Shown: positions 39,849 through 47,400 of the stretch, piece by piece | Layout: the number at the start of each line of letters is the position of its first letter | How positions within the stretch are numbered: the first letter of the stretch is position 1 | NCBI GenBank assembly: GCA_050011815.1 | Contig: JBEKIJ010000008.1 | Span: 1 to 64,000 of the forward strand | Reading direction: 5' to 3' | DNA from: Chersky-840 sp050011815 | GTDB lineage: Bacteria; Actinomycetota; Acidimicrobiia; Acidimicrobiales; UBA8190 | DNA length: 64,000 bases | Notes under the pieces: generated by a model | What the model was told of the DNA's origin: nothing | What the model saw: the letters and a program-made list of their open reading frames with translations, nothing else | Databases searched by the model: none | Program-made: the position numbers and the translations under genes

Positions 39849-41471
39849 CTAAGAGTCGGCTGTGAATGTGGGCTCGCCGCTCCCGGCGCGGGGCAGGCGT
39901 ACGGTGAACACGGTGCCACTGTCGGTGTCGGTGTCGGTGTCGGTGCCGGTGCCGGTGCCGGTGCCGGTGCCGGGGCCGGCGGTGACGGTGCCGCCGTGGG
40001 CCTGGGTGATCGACGCCACGATCGACAAGCCGAGGCCCGCACCACCGAATCGGCGCGATCGCGACGTATCGGCACGGAAGAACCGCTCGAAGACCCGGGT
40101 GGCTTCCTCGGGGCTCAAGCCGGGGCCGTCGTCCTCGACGCGGATGACGGCGTCGTGGCCCTCTTGCACGACGGTGACGACCGACGATGTCCCTTCAGGG
40201 CAATGGGTGCGGACGTTGGCGAGCAGGTTGTCGAGCACCTGACGGATGCGCATGCGGTCGCCGATGATCTCGACGGGTTGTGGGGCGACGAGGCGGACGG
40301 GCCACTGCGGTCCCACCGTCGACGCCGTCAGCACGGCTTCCGCCGCCACGCCCAGGAGCTCGACTTCGTGGCGTTCGAGAGGGCGGCCCTCGTCCAACCG
40401 CGCCAACAGGAGGAGATCCTCGACGAGGCTCCCCATGCGGGCGGTCTCGGTCCGGATCCCGTGCATGACGCGTTCGAGATCATCGGCCCGTGTGGCCGCG
40501 CCCTGCTCGAACAACTCCGCGTAGGCGGAGACCGCGGTGAGCGGGGTACGCAACTCGTGCGAGGCGTCGGCCACGAACTGCCGCATCCGGCCCTCTGAGG
40601 CCCGCAGCTCCTCTTCGGTGGCGTCTCGCTGCGCGAATGCGATTTCGATCCGTCCCAGCATCGTGTTGAGCGCCCGGGCCAGCCGCCCCACCTCGGTGCG
40701 CGCCTCGTCGCCGGGGACGCGCTCGGCGAGCTCGCCCCGGGCGATGGCCTCGGCCGTGTCCTCGACGGCCCGGAGGGGCCGGAAGCTGACCCGCACCAGC
40801 CACCAGCCCATCACCAGCGCGGCGAGGAGCGCGGCGCCGGTGACCGCCAGCTCGACGCCGACCAGACGGTCGAGGGTCGAGACCGTCGACCCCATAGGGA
40901 CCCCGATGACGAGCTGGCCGCCCTTGTAGGGGCCGCCCTCGAGGACCGAGGCGCGCAGCCGGTACTGCGTGCCGGCACTGGTGAAGTAGACCGTCGCCTC
41001 CCCGTGGTCGGCGGCATTCGACGAGAACCCGGTGATCCGGGCGGGCAGGGTGGGATCGGTCGGGGCGCTCGAGCCGAGGGGTGCGGGTTGCAGCGATCGG
41101 CACAAGATGGCGTCCGAGGCGCTGCGTACCTCGACGAAGGTTCCCGGCTGCAGGTCGTGCAGCATGTCGTCGCTCAGGTCCGCGAAGCCGTTACACGAGG
41201 GGGGTTGCGTCGACGAACCCGAAGGCACCACCGGTGGCGGCCCGATCGGCTCGTTCGGTTCGTCCCCGTCCGACGATGGGACCGAGCCGCCCAAGGGACG
41301 CCCTCCGCTCCCCAGGGCGGCTTCGATGGCCATGTGTGACTGCTCGAGGGACTGGTCGATGCGGCTGTAGAGGAACGACCGCAACTCGTGGTAGGTCACC
41401 ACGTCCGCGATGGCGAGCGCGGCCAAGGCCACGGCACCGACGGCGAGGAGCAGCCGGAGCCGCAGTGACAC
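39849..41471 (-). CDS. Sensor histidine kinase
   Basis: A 540-residue membrane kinase. TM1 is residues 5-25, an extracytoplasmic sensor region runs to about 200 (with two Cys, in PPSCNG and ILCRSL, that might form a disulfide), and TM2 is about 205-228 (LAVTGAALLAALVMGWWLV). HAMP follows at about 230-282. The dimerisation/phosphoacceptor segment is FVADASHELRTPL with His305, and the ATPase domain has DNLLANVRTHCPEG, EDDGPGLSPE and FGGAGLGLSI. After HGGTVTAG an insertion of alternating Gly-Thr and Asp-Thr is encoded by a hexanucleotide repeat. Its GTG start abuts the response-regulator stop codon directly. It resembles the MprB/TrcS group. Confidence 0.95.
   Translation of the reverse strand: MSLRLRLLLAVGAVALAALAIADVVTYHELRSFLYSRIDQSLEQSHMAIEAALGSGGRPLGGSVPSSDGDEPNEPIGPPPVVPSGSSTQPPSCNGFADLSDDMLHDLQPGTFVEVRSASDAILCRSLQPAPLGSSAPTDPTLPARITGFSSNAADHGEATVYFTSAGTQYRLRASVLEGGPYKGGQLVIGVPMGSTVSTLDRLVGVELAVTGAALLAALVMGWWLVRVSFRPLRAVEDTAEAIARGELAERVPGDEARTEVGRLARALNTMLGRIEIAFAQRDATEEELRASEGRMRQFVADASHELRTPLTAVSAYAELFEQGAATRADDLERVMHGIRTETARMGSLVEDLLLLARLDEGRPLERHEVELLGVAAEAVLTASTVGPQWPVRLVAPQPVEIIGDRMRIRQVLDNLLANVRTHCPEGTSSVVTVVQEGHDAVIRVEDDGPGLSPEEATRVFERFFRADTSRSRRFGGAGLGLSIVASITQAHGGTVTAGPGTGTGTGTGTDTDTDTDSGTVFTVRLPRAGSGEPTFTADS
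39921..39968. repeat. Hexanucleotide repeat (G-Y-C-G-G-T) x 8 in the kinase gene
   Basis: Four GTCGGT units are followed by four GCCGGT units; each is two codons on the minus strand, giving a Thr-Gly then Thr-Asp run near the end of the ATPase domain. Copy-number change would keep the reading frame. Confidence 0.95.
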
Positions 41472-42170
41472 CTACCGGGCCTCGGACTCGCGCAACGTGT
41501 AGCCGACGAGGCGAATGGTGTGGATGAGCGGGGGGCCGTGACGCTCGAGCTTCTTGCGCAGGTAGCTCACATACGTCTCTACCACGTTGGCCTCGCCGCC
41601 GAAGTCGTAGTGCCAGACGTTGTCCAGGATCTGCGCTTTGGACAGCACCTGCCGGGGGTTGCGGAGCAGGAATCGCAGGAGGTTGAACTCTGTCGCCGTC
41701 AGCTGGATCAGCACGCCGGCCCGGCGTACTTCGTGCGCGCTCTCGTTCATCTCGAGATCCGAGAACCGCAACACCCCTTCGTCGCCGGCGTCCACGCCGG
41801 CCCGGCGTAGCAGCGCCCGGGCCCGGGCGATGATCTCGGCCAGGGCGAAGGGCTTGGTCACATAGTCGTCCCCGCCCACCGTCAACCCCGCGATCTTGTC
41901 CTCCAAGGAGTCGCGTGCGGTGAGGAAGAGGACCGGCGCCCGGATCCCGTCGTTGCGAAGCCGGCGGGTGACCTCCAATCCGTCGAGGTCGGGCAGCATG
42001 ACGTCGAGGACGATCAGGTCGGGGGGCCGTTCCTGGGCGGCGCTGAGCGCGGCGCGCCCCGACATCGCCTCTTCGACCTCGAAGCCCTCGTAGCGCAGCG
42101 AGGTCGCCACGGCATCGACGATCGAGGGCTCGTCGTCGACGACCAGAACTCTGTTCCGCTTCGTGTCCAT
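41472..42170 (-). CDS. OmpR/PhoB-family response regulator
   Basis: A 232-residue two-domain regulator. The receiver domain has the acidic pair DDE near residues 12-14, phosphoacceptor Asp56 in LIVLDVMLPDLDG, Thr in FLTARDS and Lys in YVTKPFAL. The winged-helix output domain follows, with LQ/TATEFNLLRFLLRNPRQVLSKAQILDNVW and VVETYVSYLRKKLE, then a G-Y-T-L end. The ATG at 42170 follows GGAGGACACCGACCC. It is the first gene of the seven-gene minus-strand unit. Three direct repeats of 11 bp, 49-81 bp upstream of its start, are the probable binding site for autoregulation. Confidence 0.95.
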   Translation of the reverse strand: MDTKRNRVLVVDDEPSIVDAVATSLRYEGFEVEEAMSGRAALSAAQERPPDLIVLDVMLPDLDGLEVTRRLRNDGIRAPVLFLTARDSLEDKIAGLTVGGDDYVTKPFALAEIIARARALLRRAGVDAGDEGVLRFSDLEMNESAHEVRRAGVLIQLTATEFNLLRFLLRNPRQVLSKAQILDNVWHYDFGGEANVVETYVSYLRKKLERHGPPLIHTIRLVGYTLRESEAR

Positions 42171-42218
42171 GGGTCGGTGTCCTCCGGTGTCGAGCATGGA
42201 CGGCCTCGATGCGCGGGG

Positions 42219-42251
42219 CCTGTGTGCCCCCTGTGTGTTCCCTGTGAATCG
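42219..42251. promoter_or_regulatory. Three 11-bp direct repeats, probable OmpR/PhoB-type response-regulator box
   Basis: CCTGTGTGCCC, CCTGTGTGTTC and CCTGTGAATCG follow one another with exact 11-bp period, sharing CCTGTG. Tandem 11-bp repeats are the standard DNA target of OmpR/PhoB-family dimers. The box is upstream of the response-regulator gene and between it and the divergent DUF2510-like gene. Confidence 0.65.
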
Positions 42252-42373
42252 ATACCCCCTGGGCGTGGCGCCGTCCAGGGGGAGAGGGCGCCGGGCCCGA
42301 TCAAAACGCCGGGAACCCCGGGCTCGAAGCCCCGGCGACGCTAAAGGCGCCGGGGACCGGGGCCGATCGAGAA

Positions 42374-42395
42374 TTGATCCGATCGATCGGATCAA
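42374..42395. repeat. Perfect 22-bp palindrome upstream of the DUF2510-like gene
   Basis: Eleven bases (TTGATCCGATC) are followed at once by their exact reverse complement. It ends 32 bp before the ATG at 42428. It could be an operator or an RNA hairpin with no loop; GATC repeats on both sides (from 42364 to 42418) make simple repeat origin possible. Confidence 0.85.
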
Positions 42396-42427
42396 GGTGA
42401 TCTGATCGAGGTGGCGAGCGGAGACCG

Positions 42428-43684
42428 ATGATGGACGCGTACGAGGGCTGGGCCCCGGACCCATTCGAAGCTCACGAACTGCGCTTCTTCGTCGACGGCC
42501 TTCCTACCAAGCTGGTCAAGGACGGATCAGCCGAAGCATTCGACGATCTGCCCCCGAGATCGTCCTGGCCGTCGAACCTGCTCCCTCCCGAGCTTTCGCC
42601 GGCGCCGGTGGTCGAGCAATCGACAGCGCCCCCGCCTGGGCAATCGACAGCGCCGGTGGTCGACCAATCGACCCCGCCGCCCCCGCCTCCGCCCATCGGG
42701 ACCTCCTACTGGTCGCCCCCGCCGCCCGCCCCCCGTCTCGGTACCGACGCCCCGCCGATGTTTCCCGGGCCTGCGGGGCCGGGCCTCACCGGCTCCGGGC
42801 TCCCCGACACCTTCGCCGTCGGGCCGGGACCGACGCCCACCCGTCGTCCGCGCCGACGTCTGGTCACCGGGCTCGTCGTCCTCGTCCTCGCCGCGGCCGC
42901 CGGTGGCGTCTTCGCCGTGGTCAGTGGCTCCAAGAGCGCGGCGGCGGCCGTGATCGACTCGGTCAACAGCACCATGGCCGACCGCACCGCACACGTCGAG
43001 ATGACCATGACCGAGAACTCCTCGGCCTCGAATGTGACCGCCACCGGGGTCGGGGGTCTCGACTTCACCCAGAGCGCCCTGCAGCTCCAGTTGACCGTCG
43101 ACGCCGCCGGGCAGCACATCCCGATCACGGCGATGTACTTGGGCGGGTCCGTCTACGAGAGCTTCCCGGGCCTGGACCAGCTGATCCCGGGCAAGTCCTG
43201 GATCTCCCTCGACGTCGGTTCCGCCACCACCGGTGAAGGCCCCGGTGCGTTCTCCACGGGCAACAACCCGACGGCCATGCTCTCGCTCCTTGCCCAGCAG
43301 GGGAACACGGTGGTGCCGCTCGGGCCCTCGACGGTCGACGGGACCTCGGTGCAGGGCTACGAGGTGAAACTCAGCACCGCCACGATCAAGGACGAGCTGT
43401 CCAAACTCCCGTCATGGATGACCGCCGCGCTGAGCGAGATCAACATCCAAGGCGTGACCAACAAGGTGTATGTCGACGGTTCGGGACTGCTGCGTCGCTA
43501 CACCTTGTCGCTGACCGAGACCACGGCATCGACCGGGAAGATCACCGTCGACGAGGGCCTCGACTTCTCCAATTACGGCACCCCGGTCACCGTGCATGCT
43601 CCGCCCGCCGGCGACGTGGTGACCTTCTCCCAGTTCCTCCAGGCCGCCCAGGCCGCGCAAGGAACGGCGGGCAGCTCGACCTGA
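42428..43684 (+). CDS. DUF2510-like membrane protein with LppX/LprG-like extracytoplasmic domain
   Basis: A 418-residue protein. Residues 5-33 (EGWAPDPFEAHELRFFVDGLPTKLV) are a diverged DUF2510 motif in which the usual W-D-G becomes V-D-G. A Pro-rich region follows to about 135, then RRPRRRLVTGLVVLVLAAAAGGVFAVV is a single membrane helix. Residues 175-400 have alternating strands with Thr-rich segments and DGTSVQGYEVKL, NKVYVDGSGLLRRYTLSLTE, like the LppX/LprG lipid-binding half-barrel. It may hold a lipid at the outer face of the membrane. GCGGAGA precedes the ATG. A palindrome lies just upstream. Confidence 0.75.
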   Translation: MMDAYEGWAPDPFEAHELRFFVDGLPTKLVKDGSAEAFDDLPPRSSWPSNLLPPELSPAPVVEQSTAPPPGQSTAPVVDQSTPPPPPPPIGTSYWSPPPPAPRLGTDAPPMFPGPAGPGLTGSGLPDTFAVGPGPTPTRRPRRRLVTGLVVLVLAAAAGGVFAVVSGSKSAAAAVIDSVNSTMADRTAHVEMTMTENSSASNVTATGVGGLDFTQSALQLQLTVDAAGQHIPITAMYLGGSVYESFPGLDQLIPGKSWISLDVGSATTGEGPGAFSTGNNPTAMLSLLAQQGNTVVPLGPSTVDGTSVQGYEVKLSTATIKDELSKLPSWMTAALSEINIQGVTNKVYVDGSGLLRRYTLSLTETTASTGKITVDEGLDFSNYGTPVTVHAPPAGDVVTFSQFLQAAQAAQGTAGSST

Positions 43685-43699
43685 CCGCGGGCCCGCTCC

Positions 43700-44017
43700 T
43701 CAGCCCGAGAAATCCCCGGGAACGTCGCGCAACTCCAACCGGATGACCTCGTAGGCGGTTCTGGCCGCACCGGTCCCCGCCACGCGTTGGACCTCGCGGC
43801 GGAACTCCGAGGCGATCTCCTCGGACTCCTCGAGGTCGCCGTCCCACAACGAGATCCCGGCGACCTCTATCCGCGCCCCTCGCTCTGACTGGAGCACCAC
43901 CACTCCGACGAAGTGCGGAAGGGCCCGGAACCGCGGCAAGACGTCCTCGTCGATGGCCCGCAACACCTCGGGGAGCGCTTCAGGCTCGATGAAGAAGTTG
44001 ACCGTCCGGCCCTTCAT
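43700..44017 (-). CDS. Hypothetical small protein, possible ferredoxin-like dimeric fold
   Basis: A 105-residue cytosolic protein that I do not assign to a named family. The pattern KGRTVNFFIEPEALPEVLRAIDEDVLPRFRALPHFVGVVVLQSERGARIEVAGISLWDG is strand-helix-strand-strand, resembling antibiotic-biosynthesis-monooxygenase-type alpha/beta barrels. The ATG at 44017 has CGGAG upstream. It is convergent with the preceding gene (16 bp gap) and in the same direction as the catalase gene, 154 bp after it. Confidence 0.65.
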   Translation of the reverse strand: MKGRTVNFFIEPEALPEVLRAIDEDVLPRFRALPHFVGVVVLQSERGARIEVAGISLWDGDLEESEEIASEFRREVQRVAGTGAARTAYEVIRLELRDVPGDFSG

Positions 44018-44170
44018 GGTCGTGCTCCGATCGCCAGGGGCGTAGCCGCGCACCCAGGCTATGACGCATTCCGGCGCCGGGCATGACGCAACGGGCACCG
44101 CACCACGGTCCCCTGCGCATCACGTGTGTACCCTCACCAGACCCGTGCCCAGAGCACCGAGGCGCCCCGG

Positions 44171-45619
44171 TCAGGTCTCGAGCTCCTTGGCCACGCGTGC
44201 TCCCAGGCTCGGGTCCACGTGACGCCAGTAGTCCTTCACCCGGCCGAGCACGGGCTCGACGACCCCGGCACGCACGTGGGTGACGATGGTGTCGACCAGA
44301 CGGTCCCGGGCGTCGTCGTCGAGGACGTCGCGGACCAAGGTGCCGGCCTGGCCGAAGTCGTCGTCCTCGGCGTGCAGCTCGTAGGCGGCGCGCACGAACT
44401 CCCCGTCGGCTGCCCACGACGGGTCGGTGCCGAACCGCTCGGGTTGGGCCTTGGGCCCGCCGTAGGAGTTGGGGGCGTAGACCGGATCGGGCGGGTTCTC
44501 GTAACGCATGTGCCCGTCCCGGTTGTAGGAGTGAACCGGGGACCGGGGTCGGTTGACGGGGAGGTGCTGCGCGTTGGCGCCTACCCGGTGCAGGTGGGTG
44601 TCGTGATAGCTGAAGAGCCGGCCGAGCAACATCTTGTCGGGCGAGGGCCCGATCCCCGGCACCATGTTCGAGGGCTCGAACGTCGACTGCTCGATCTCGG
44701 CGAAGTAATCGGTGGGGTTCCGGTCGAGCACCATCCGACCCACCCGGATGAGCGGATAGTCGGCATGGGGCAGCACCTTGGTGAGGTCGAAGGGGTTGAA
44801 CCGGTACCCCGCCGCCTCGCCGTAGGGCATCACCTGCACGTACAACGACCACGACGGGTGCTCTCCCCGCCGGATCGTCTCGTAAAGGTCCCGGATGTGC
44901 GCGTCGGGGTCGGCCGCGGCGATGGCCGCCGCCTCGTCGTTGGTGAGGAACTCGTTGCCCTGGTCGGTCTTGAAGTGGTACTTCACCCAGAACCGCTCGC
45001 CGCCGGCGTTGACCCACATGTAGGTGTGACTCGAGAACCCGTCCATGTGCCGCCACGTCCGGGGGATGCCCCGGTCTCCCATCAGCACCGTGACCTGATG
45101 GGCGGACTCCGGGGACAAGGTCCAGAAGTCCCACTGCATGTTGTTGTCCCGCAGGTGGTTGTCGGCCCGTCGCTTCTGGGAATGGATGAAGTCCGAGAAC
45201 TTCTGGGGGTCCCTGATGAAGAAGACCGGGGTGTTGTTCCCCACCATGTCGTAGTTGCCTTCTTCTGTGTAGAACTTGACGGCGAACCCCCGGGGGTCGC
45301 GGGCCGTGTCCGGTGATCCGAGCTCCCCGGCCACCGTCGAGAACCGGACCAGCAGGTCGGTCCGGACACCGGGTTGGAACAGGGCCGCCTTGGTGAAGCC
45401 CGAGACGTCGTCGGTCGTCTCGAAGAACCCGTGCGCCCCCCCGCCCTTGGCGTGCACGACCCGTTCGGGGACCCGCTCGCGGTTGAACTGCTGCATCTTC
45501 TGGACCAGATACGTGTCCTGGAGCAGGATCGGCCCCTCGGGGCCGACGGTCAGGGAGTGCTCATCGCTCGTAGCCGGGATCCCGGCATCGGACGTGGTGT
45601 ACTCGGGCGTGTCGCTCAT
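44171..45619 (-). CDS. katA: Monofunctional heme catalase (clade 3 type)
   Basis: A 482-residue catalase that dismutates hydrogen peroxide. The distal His segment is ERVVHAKGGGAHGFFE, the distal Asn lies in GNNTPVFFIRDPQKFSDFIHSQKR, and the proximal heme Tyr is in GRLFSYHDTHLHRVGANAQHLPVNRP. Length and the absence of a C-terminal flavodoxin-like domain fit small-subunit clade 3 enzymes. The start overlaps the Fur gene stop codon (ATGA), so catalase is co-translated with its probable regulator. This parallels mycobacterial furA-katG, but with a monofunctional catalase instead of KatG. Confidence 0.96.
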   Translation of the reverse strand: MSDTPEYTTSDAGIPATSDEHSLTVGPEGPILLQDTYLVQKMQQFNRERVPERVVHAKGGGAHGFFETTDDVSGFTKAALFQPGVRTDLLVRFSTVAGELGSPDTARDPRGFAVKFYTEEGNYDMVGNNTPVFFIRDPQKFSDFIHSQKRRADNHLRDNNMQWDFWTLSPESAHQVTVLMGDRGIPRTWRHMDGFSSHTYMWVNAGGERFWVKYHFKTDQGNEFLTNDEAAAIAAADPDAHIRDLYETIRRGEHPSWSLYVQVMPYGEAAGYRFNPFDLTKVLPHADYPLIRVGRMVLDRNPTDYFAEIEQSTFEPSNMVPGIGPSPDKMLLGRLFSYHDTHLHRVGANAQHLPVNRPRSPVHSYNRDGHMRYENPPDPVYAPNSYGGPKAQPERFGTDPSWAADGEFVRAAYELHAEDDDFGQAGTLVRDVLDDDARDRLVDTIVTHVRAGVVEPVLGRVKDYWRHVDPSLGARVAKELET

Positions 45620-46143
45620 GAACGACCCTCCTTCTTCTTCTCAGGCCTTGCTGCGGCCTGCTCGCGGTGCGGCGGTCGAGAACCGTTGGTGGCAGAACCC
45701 CGGGTGGGGGACTGACAATCGGGGCACAGACCCCAGAACGTGACCTCGGCTTCGTCGAGGACGTATCCCCGGGTCTCGGCGGGGGTGAGGCACGGACGCC
45801 GGCCGACGGCGCAGTCCACGTCGCTGGTGGCCCCGCACGTCCGGCACACGATGTGATGGTGGTTGTCCCCCACCCGTATCTCGTAGAGCGCCGGGCTCCC
45901 CGCCGGCTCGATGCGCCGGACCAGCCCCACCTCGACCAGCGCGGCGAGGACGTTGTACACCGCCTGCGCCGAGACCGACCCGAGGTCCCGGCGCACGGCG
46001 CGGATCACGGTGTCGGTGTCGGAGTGCGGTTGGCCCGCGAGGGCGAGCATCACGCCCAGCCGGGGTGCGGTCACCCGCAGGCGAGCGGCCCGCAACGCCT
46101 CGGCGAACCCATCCCGTGTTCCCTCCGGTCCGGCCCTGCCCAT
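45616..46143 (-). CDS. Fur-family regulator (FurA/PerR-like)
   Basis: A 175-residue Fur-family repressor. The DNA-binding part is GFAEALRAARLRVTAPRLGVMLALAGQPHSDTDTVIRAVRRDLGSVSAQAVYNVLAALVEVGLVRRI. The metal-binding part has NHHHIVCRTCGATSDVDC, with a first CxxC, and a second pair in LCPDCQSP, the structural zinc site. Its operon with catalase argues for a peroxide-sensing role like FurA/PerR. The C-terminal 25 residues are Arg/Lys/Glu-rich. ATG 46143 follows a TAGAGT -10 by six bases, so the mRNA is predicted leaderless, as in mycobacterial furA. A palindromic A/T-rich box lies over the -35 region. Confidence 0.92.
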   Translation of the reverse strand: MGRAGPEGTRDGFAEALRAARLRVTAPRLGVMLALAGQPHSDTDTVIRAVRRDLGSVSAQAVYNVLAALVEVGLVRRIEPAGSPALYEIRVGDNHHHIVCRTCGATSDVDCAVGRRPCLTPAETRGYVLDEAEVTFWGLCPDCQSPTRGSATNGSRPPHREQAAARPEKKKEGRS

Positions 46144-46149
46144 GGGACC

Positions 46150-46179
46150 ACTCTAGAGTCCTTCATAGAATGGAGTCAA
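46150..46179 (-). promoter_or_regulatory. Promoter of the fur-catalase operon (-35 TTGACT, -10 TAGAGT)
   Basis: Minus-strand TTGACT (complement of 46174-46179) and TAGAGT (complement of 46150-46155) are separated by 18 bp; the -10 ends six bases before the ATG, predicting a leaderless transcript. Confidence 0.65.
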
Positions 46180-46183
46180 TCTA
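46166..46183. promoter_or_regulatory. Candidate Fur/PerR box
   Basis: TAGAATGGAGTCAATCTA is an imperfect palindrome with TAGA/TCTA ends in an A/T-rich island (46162-46192) that stands out in this GC-rich sequence. It covers the -35 of the fur-catalase promoter, the expected place for autorepression. Confidence 0.55.
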
Positions 46184-46189
46184 TTTTAT

Positions 46190-47245
46190 TTACATCGGAT
46201 GCGCGGCGAAGAAGGCCCACATGACGTTGTCGGCGTCGATGGCGTCGGACTGGGGCCCGAGCACCCGGGTCAGCCTCCTGGCCAGGACGGGACCGCCCGG
46301 CCACTCGTGGCCCTCGCCGGCGATGGCGTAGAGCTCGACGGTGGCACCGCCGGCGCACCCCGTGTAGTGGGTGAGGGTCACCCCTCCGCCCACCGGTGAC
46401 GTCGTGGGGGCCGACGAGCACCCGTCCTGGGCGGCCCAGTCCCGGGCCGCCTGGGGCACCGAGTAGGTCCAGTACGCCTCGCCCTGCCCGCCGTAGGGAT
46501 CCACGGGGTCGGCGGTCCCGTGGAAGGTGAGGACGGGAACGGGCCGGGTGGTGGGGCACGGCGTCGGGTGGCGCAGCCCGCTCACCGGGGCGATCGCCGC
46601 GAAGGTGCCCGACGCGTCACACGCCAGCTGGCTGGCGACGCGCGACCCACCCGAGAACCCCGTGGCGTAGACGCGGTCGCTGTCGATGCAGTACCGCTGC
46701 TCCAGGATGTGGACCAGGGTGGTGAGGAACGTGACGTCGTCGGCCGAACCGGCGGGAACCGCCGCGCCCCCGACGAGGGGCTCGCCGGGAACGTTCCAGT
46801 CGAACCCCGACCCTTCGGCGATCAACCCCTGGGGGTAGGCGACGATGAACCCGTGGCTGTCGGCGCTGCCATCCATGGCCGTGAAGGCCTCCTGCTCCGC
46901 AGCCGTGGACCCGCTGCCGTGCATGTTGAGCACCAGCGGGACCTTGCTCGAGGCCCCGTACCCGGTGGGCACGTGGACGATCACCGTCCGCTCCCGGTCC
47001 GCCACCGTCACCGCCAGGGTGGTCGACCCCGAGGTGGCGGCGGTGCCGCAGCCGCTCCCGCCCCCTTGCCCCGAGGAGGTCGGCGTCGAGGTGGCCGCGG
47101 TGGCCGGCGTCGAGGCGAGGGAACCGCCGTGCCCCCCTCCGCACGCGCCCAGTGCGATGACCGCCACGGCACCGGCGACGAGCACGCGTCCCCGCGTCCG
47201 GCGGGGAGCCCGGCCCCGGGGCCCCGTGGGCCCATGAACGGTCAT
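46190..47245 (-). CDS. Secreted PHB-depolymerase/feruloyl-esterase-like lipoprotein (CE1 type)
   Basis: A 351-residue predicted lipoprotein. The signal peptide is RGRVLVAGAVAVIALGACGGG with lipobox L-G-A-C, then a Ser/Thr/Gly linker. The alpha/beta-hydrolase domain has the nucleophile elbow GFSGGSRVA, VPLVLNMHGSGSTAAEQE (oxyanion region), FHGTADPVDPYGG (Asp) and AIAGEGHEWPGG (His). The family (LpqC-like) hydrolyses polyesters or feruloyl esters outside the cell. The ATG at 47245 is preferred over 47257 because GGAGGG then sits at the right distance. Its stop lies next to the Fur box. Confidence 0.88.
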   Translation of the reverse strand: MTVHGPTGPRGRAPRRTRGRVLVAGAVAVIALGACGGGHGGSLASTPATAATSTPTSSGQGGGSGCGTAATSGSTTLAVTVADRERTVIVHVPTGYGASSKVPLVLNMHGSGSTAAEQEAFTAMDGSADSHGFIVAYPQGLIAEGSGFDWNVPGEPLVGGAAVPAGSADDVTFLTTLVHILEQRYCIDSDRVYATGFSGGSRVASQLACDASGTFAAIAPVSGLRHPTPCPTTRPVPVLTFHGTADPVDPYGGQGEAYWTYSVPQAARDWAAQDGCSSAPTTSPVGGGVTLTHYTGCAGGATVELYAIAGEGHEWPGGPVLARRLTRVLGPQSDAIDADNVMWAFFAAHPM

Positions 47246-47387
47246 GGGTCCCTCCATATCACGCCGCGGATCGACGCCGCCGTCGGCGTGACCGGCCTCG
47301 CCGCACGCGACATGAGGAGCACGTCGCGCCCCCGCCCTTCATCTGTCGAGGTGGACCCAGGACGATCCCGGAGATGGTGGCACTGCC

Positions 47388-47393
47388 TAGGCT
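47388..47393 (+). promoter_or_regulatory. -10 element TAGGCT for the GNAT-like gene
   Basis: TAGGCT ends 7 bp before GTG 47401; supports that start and a leaderless mRNA. Confidence 0.5.
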
Positions 47394-47400
47394 CGGGGTC

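Noticed and set aside
42255..42282. CCCCCTGG...CCAGGGGG hairpin as a terminator
   Set aside because: Lies upstream of both flanking genes, so neither transcript would end there; perhaps chance in GC-rich DNA.
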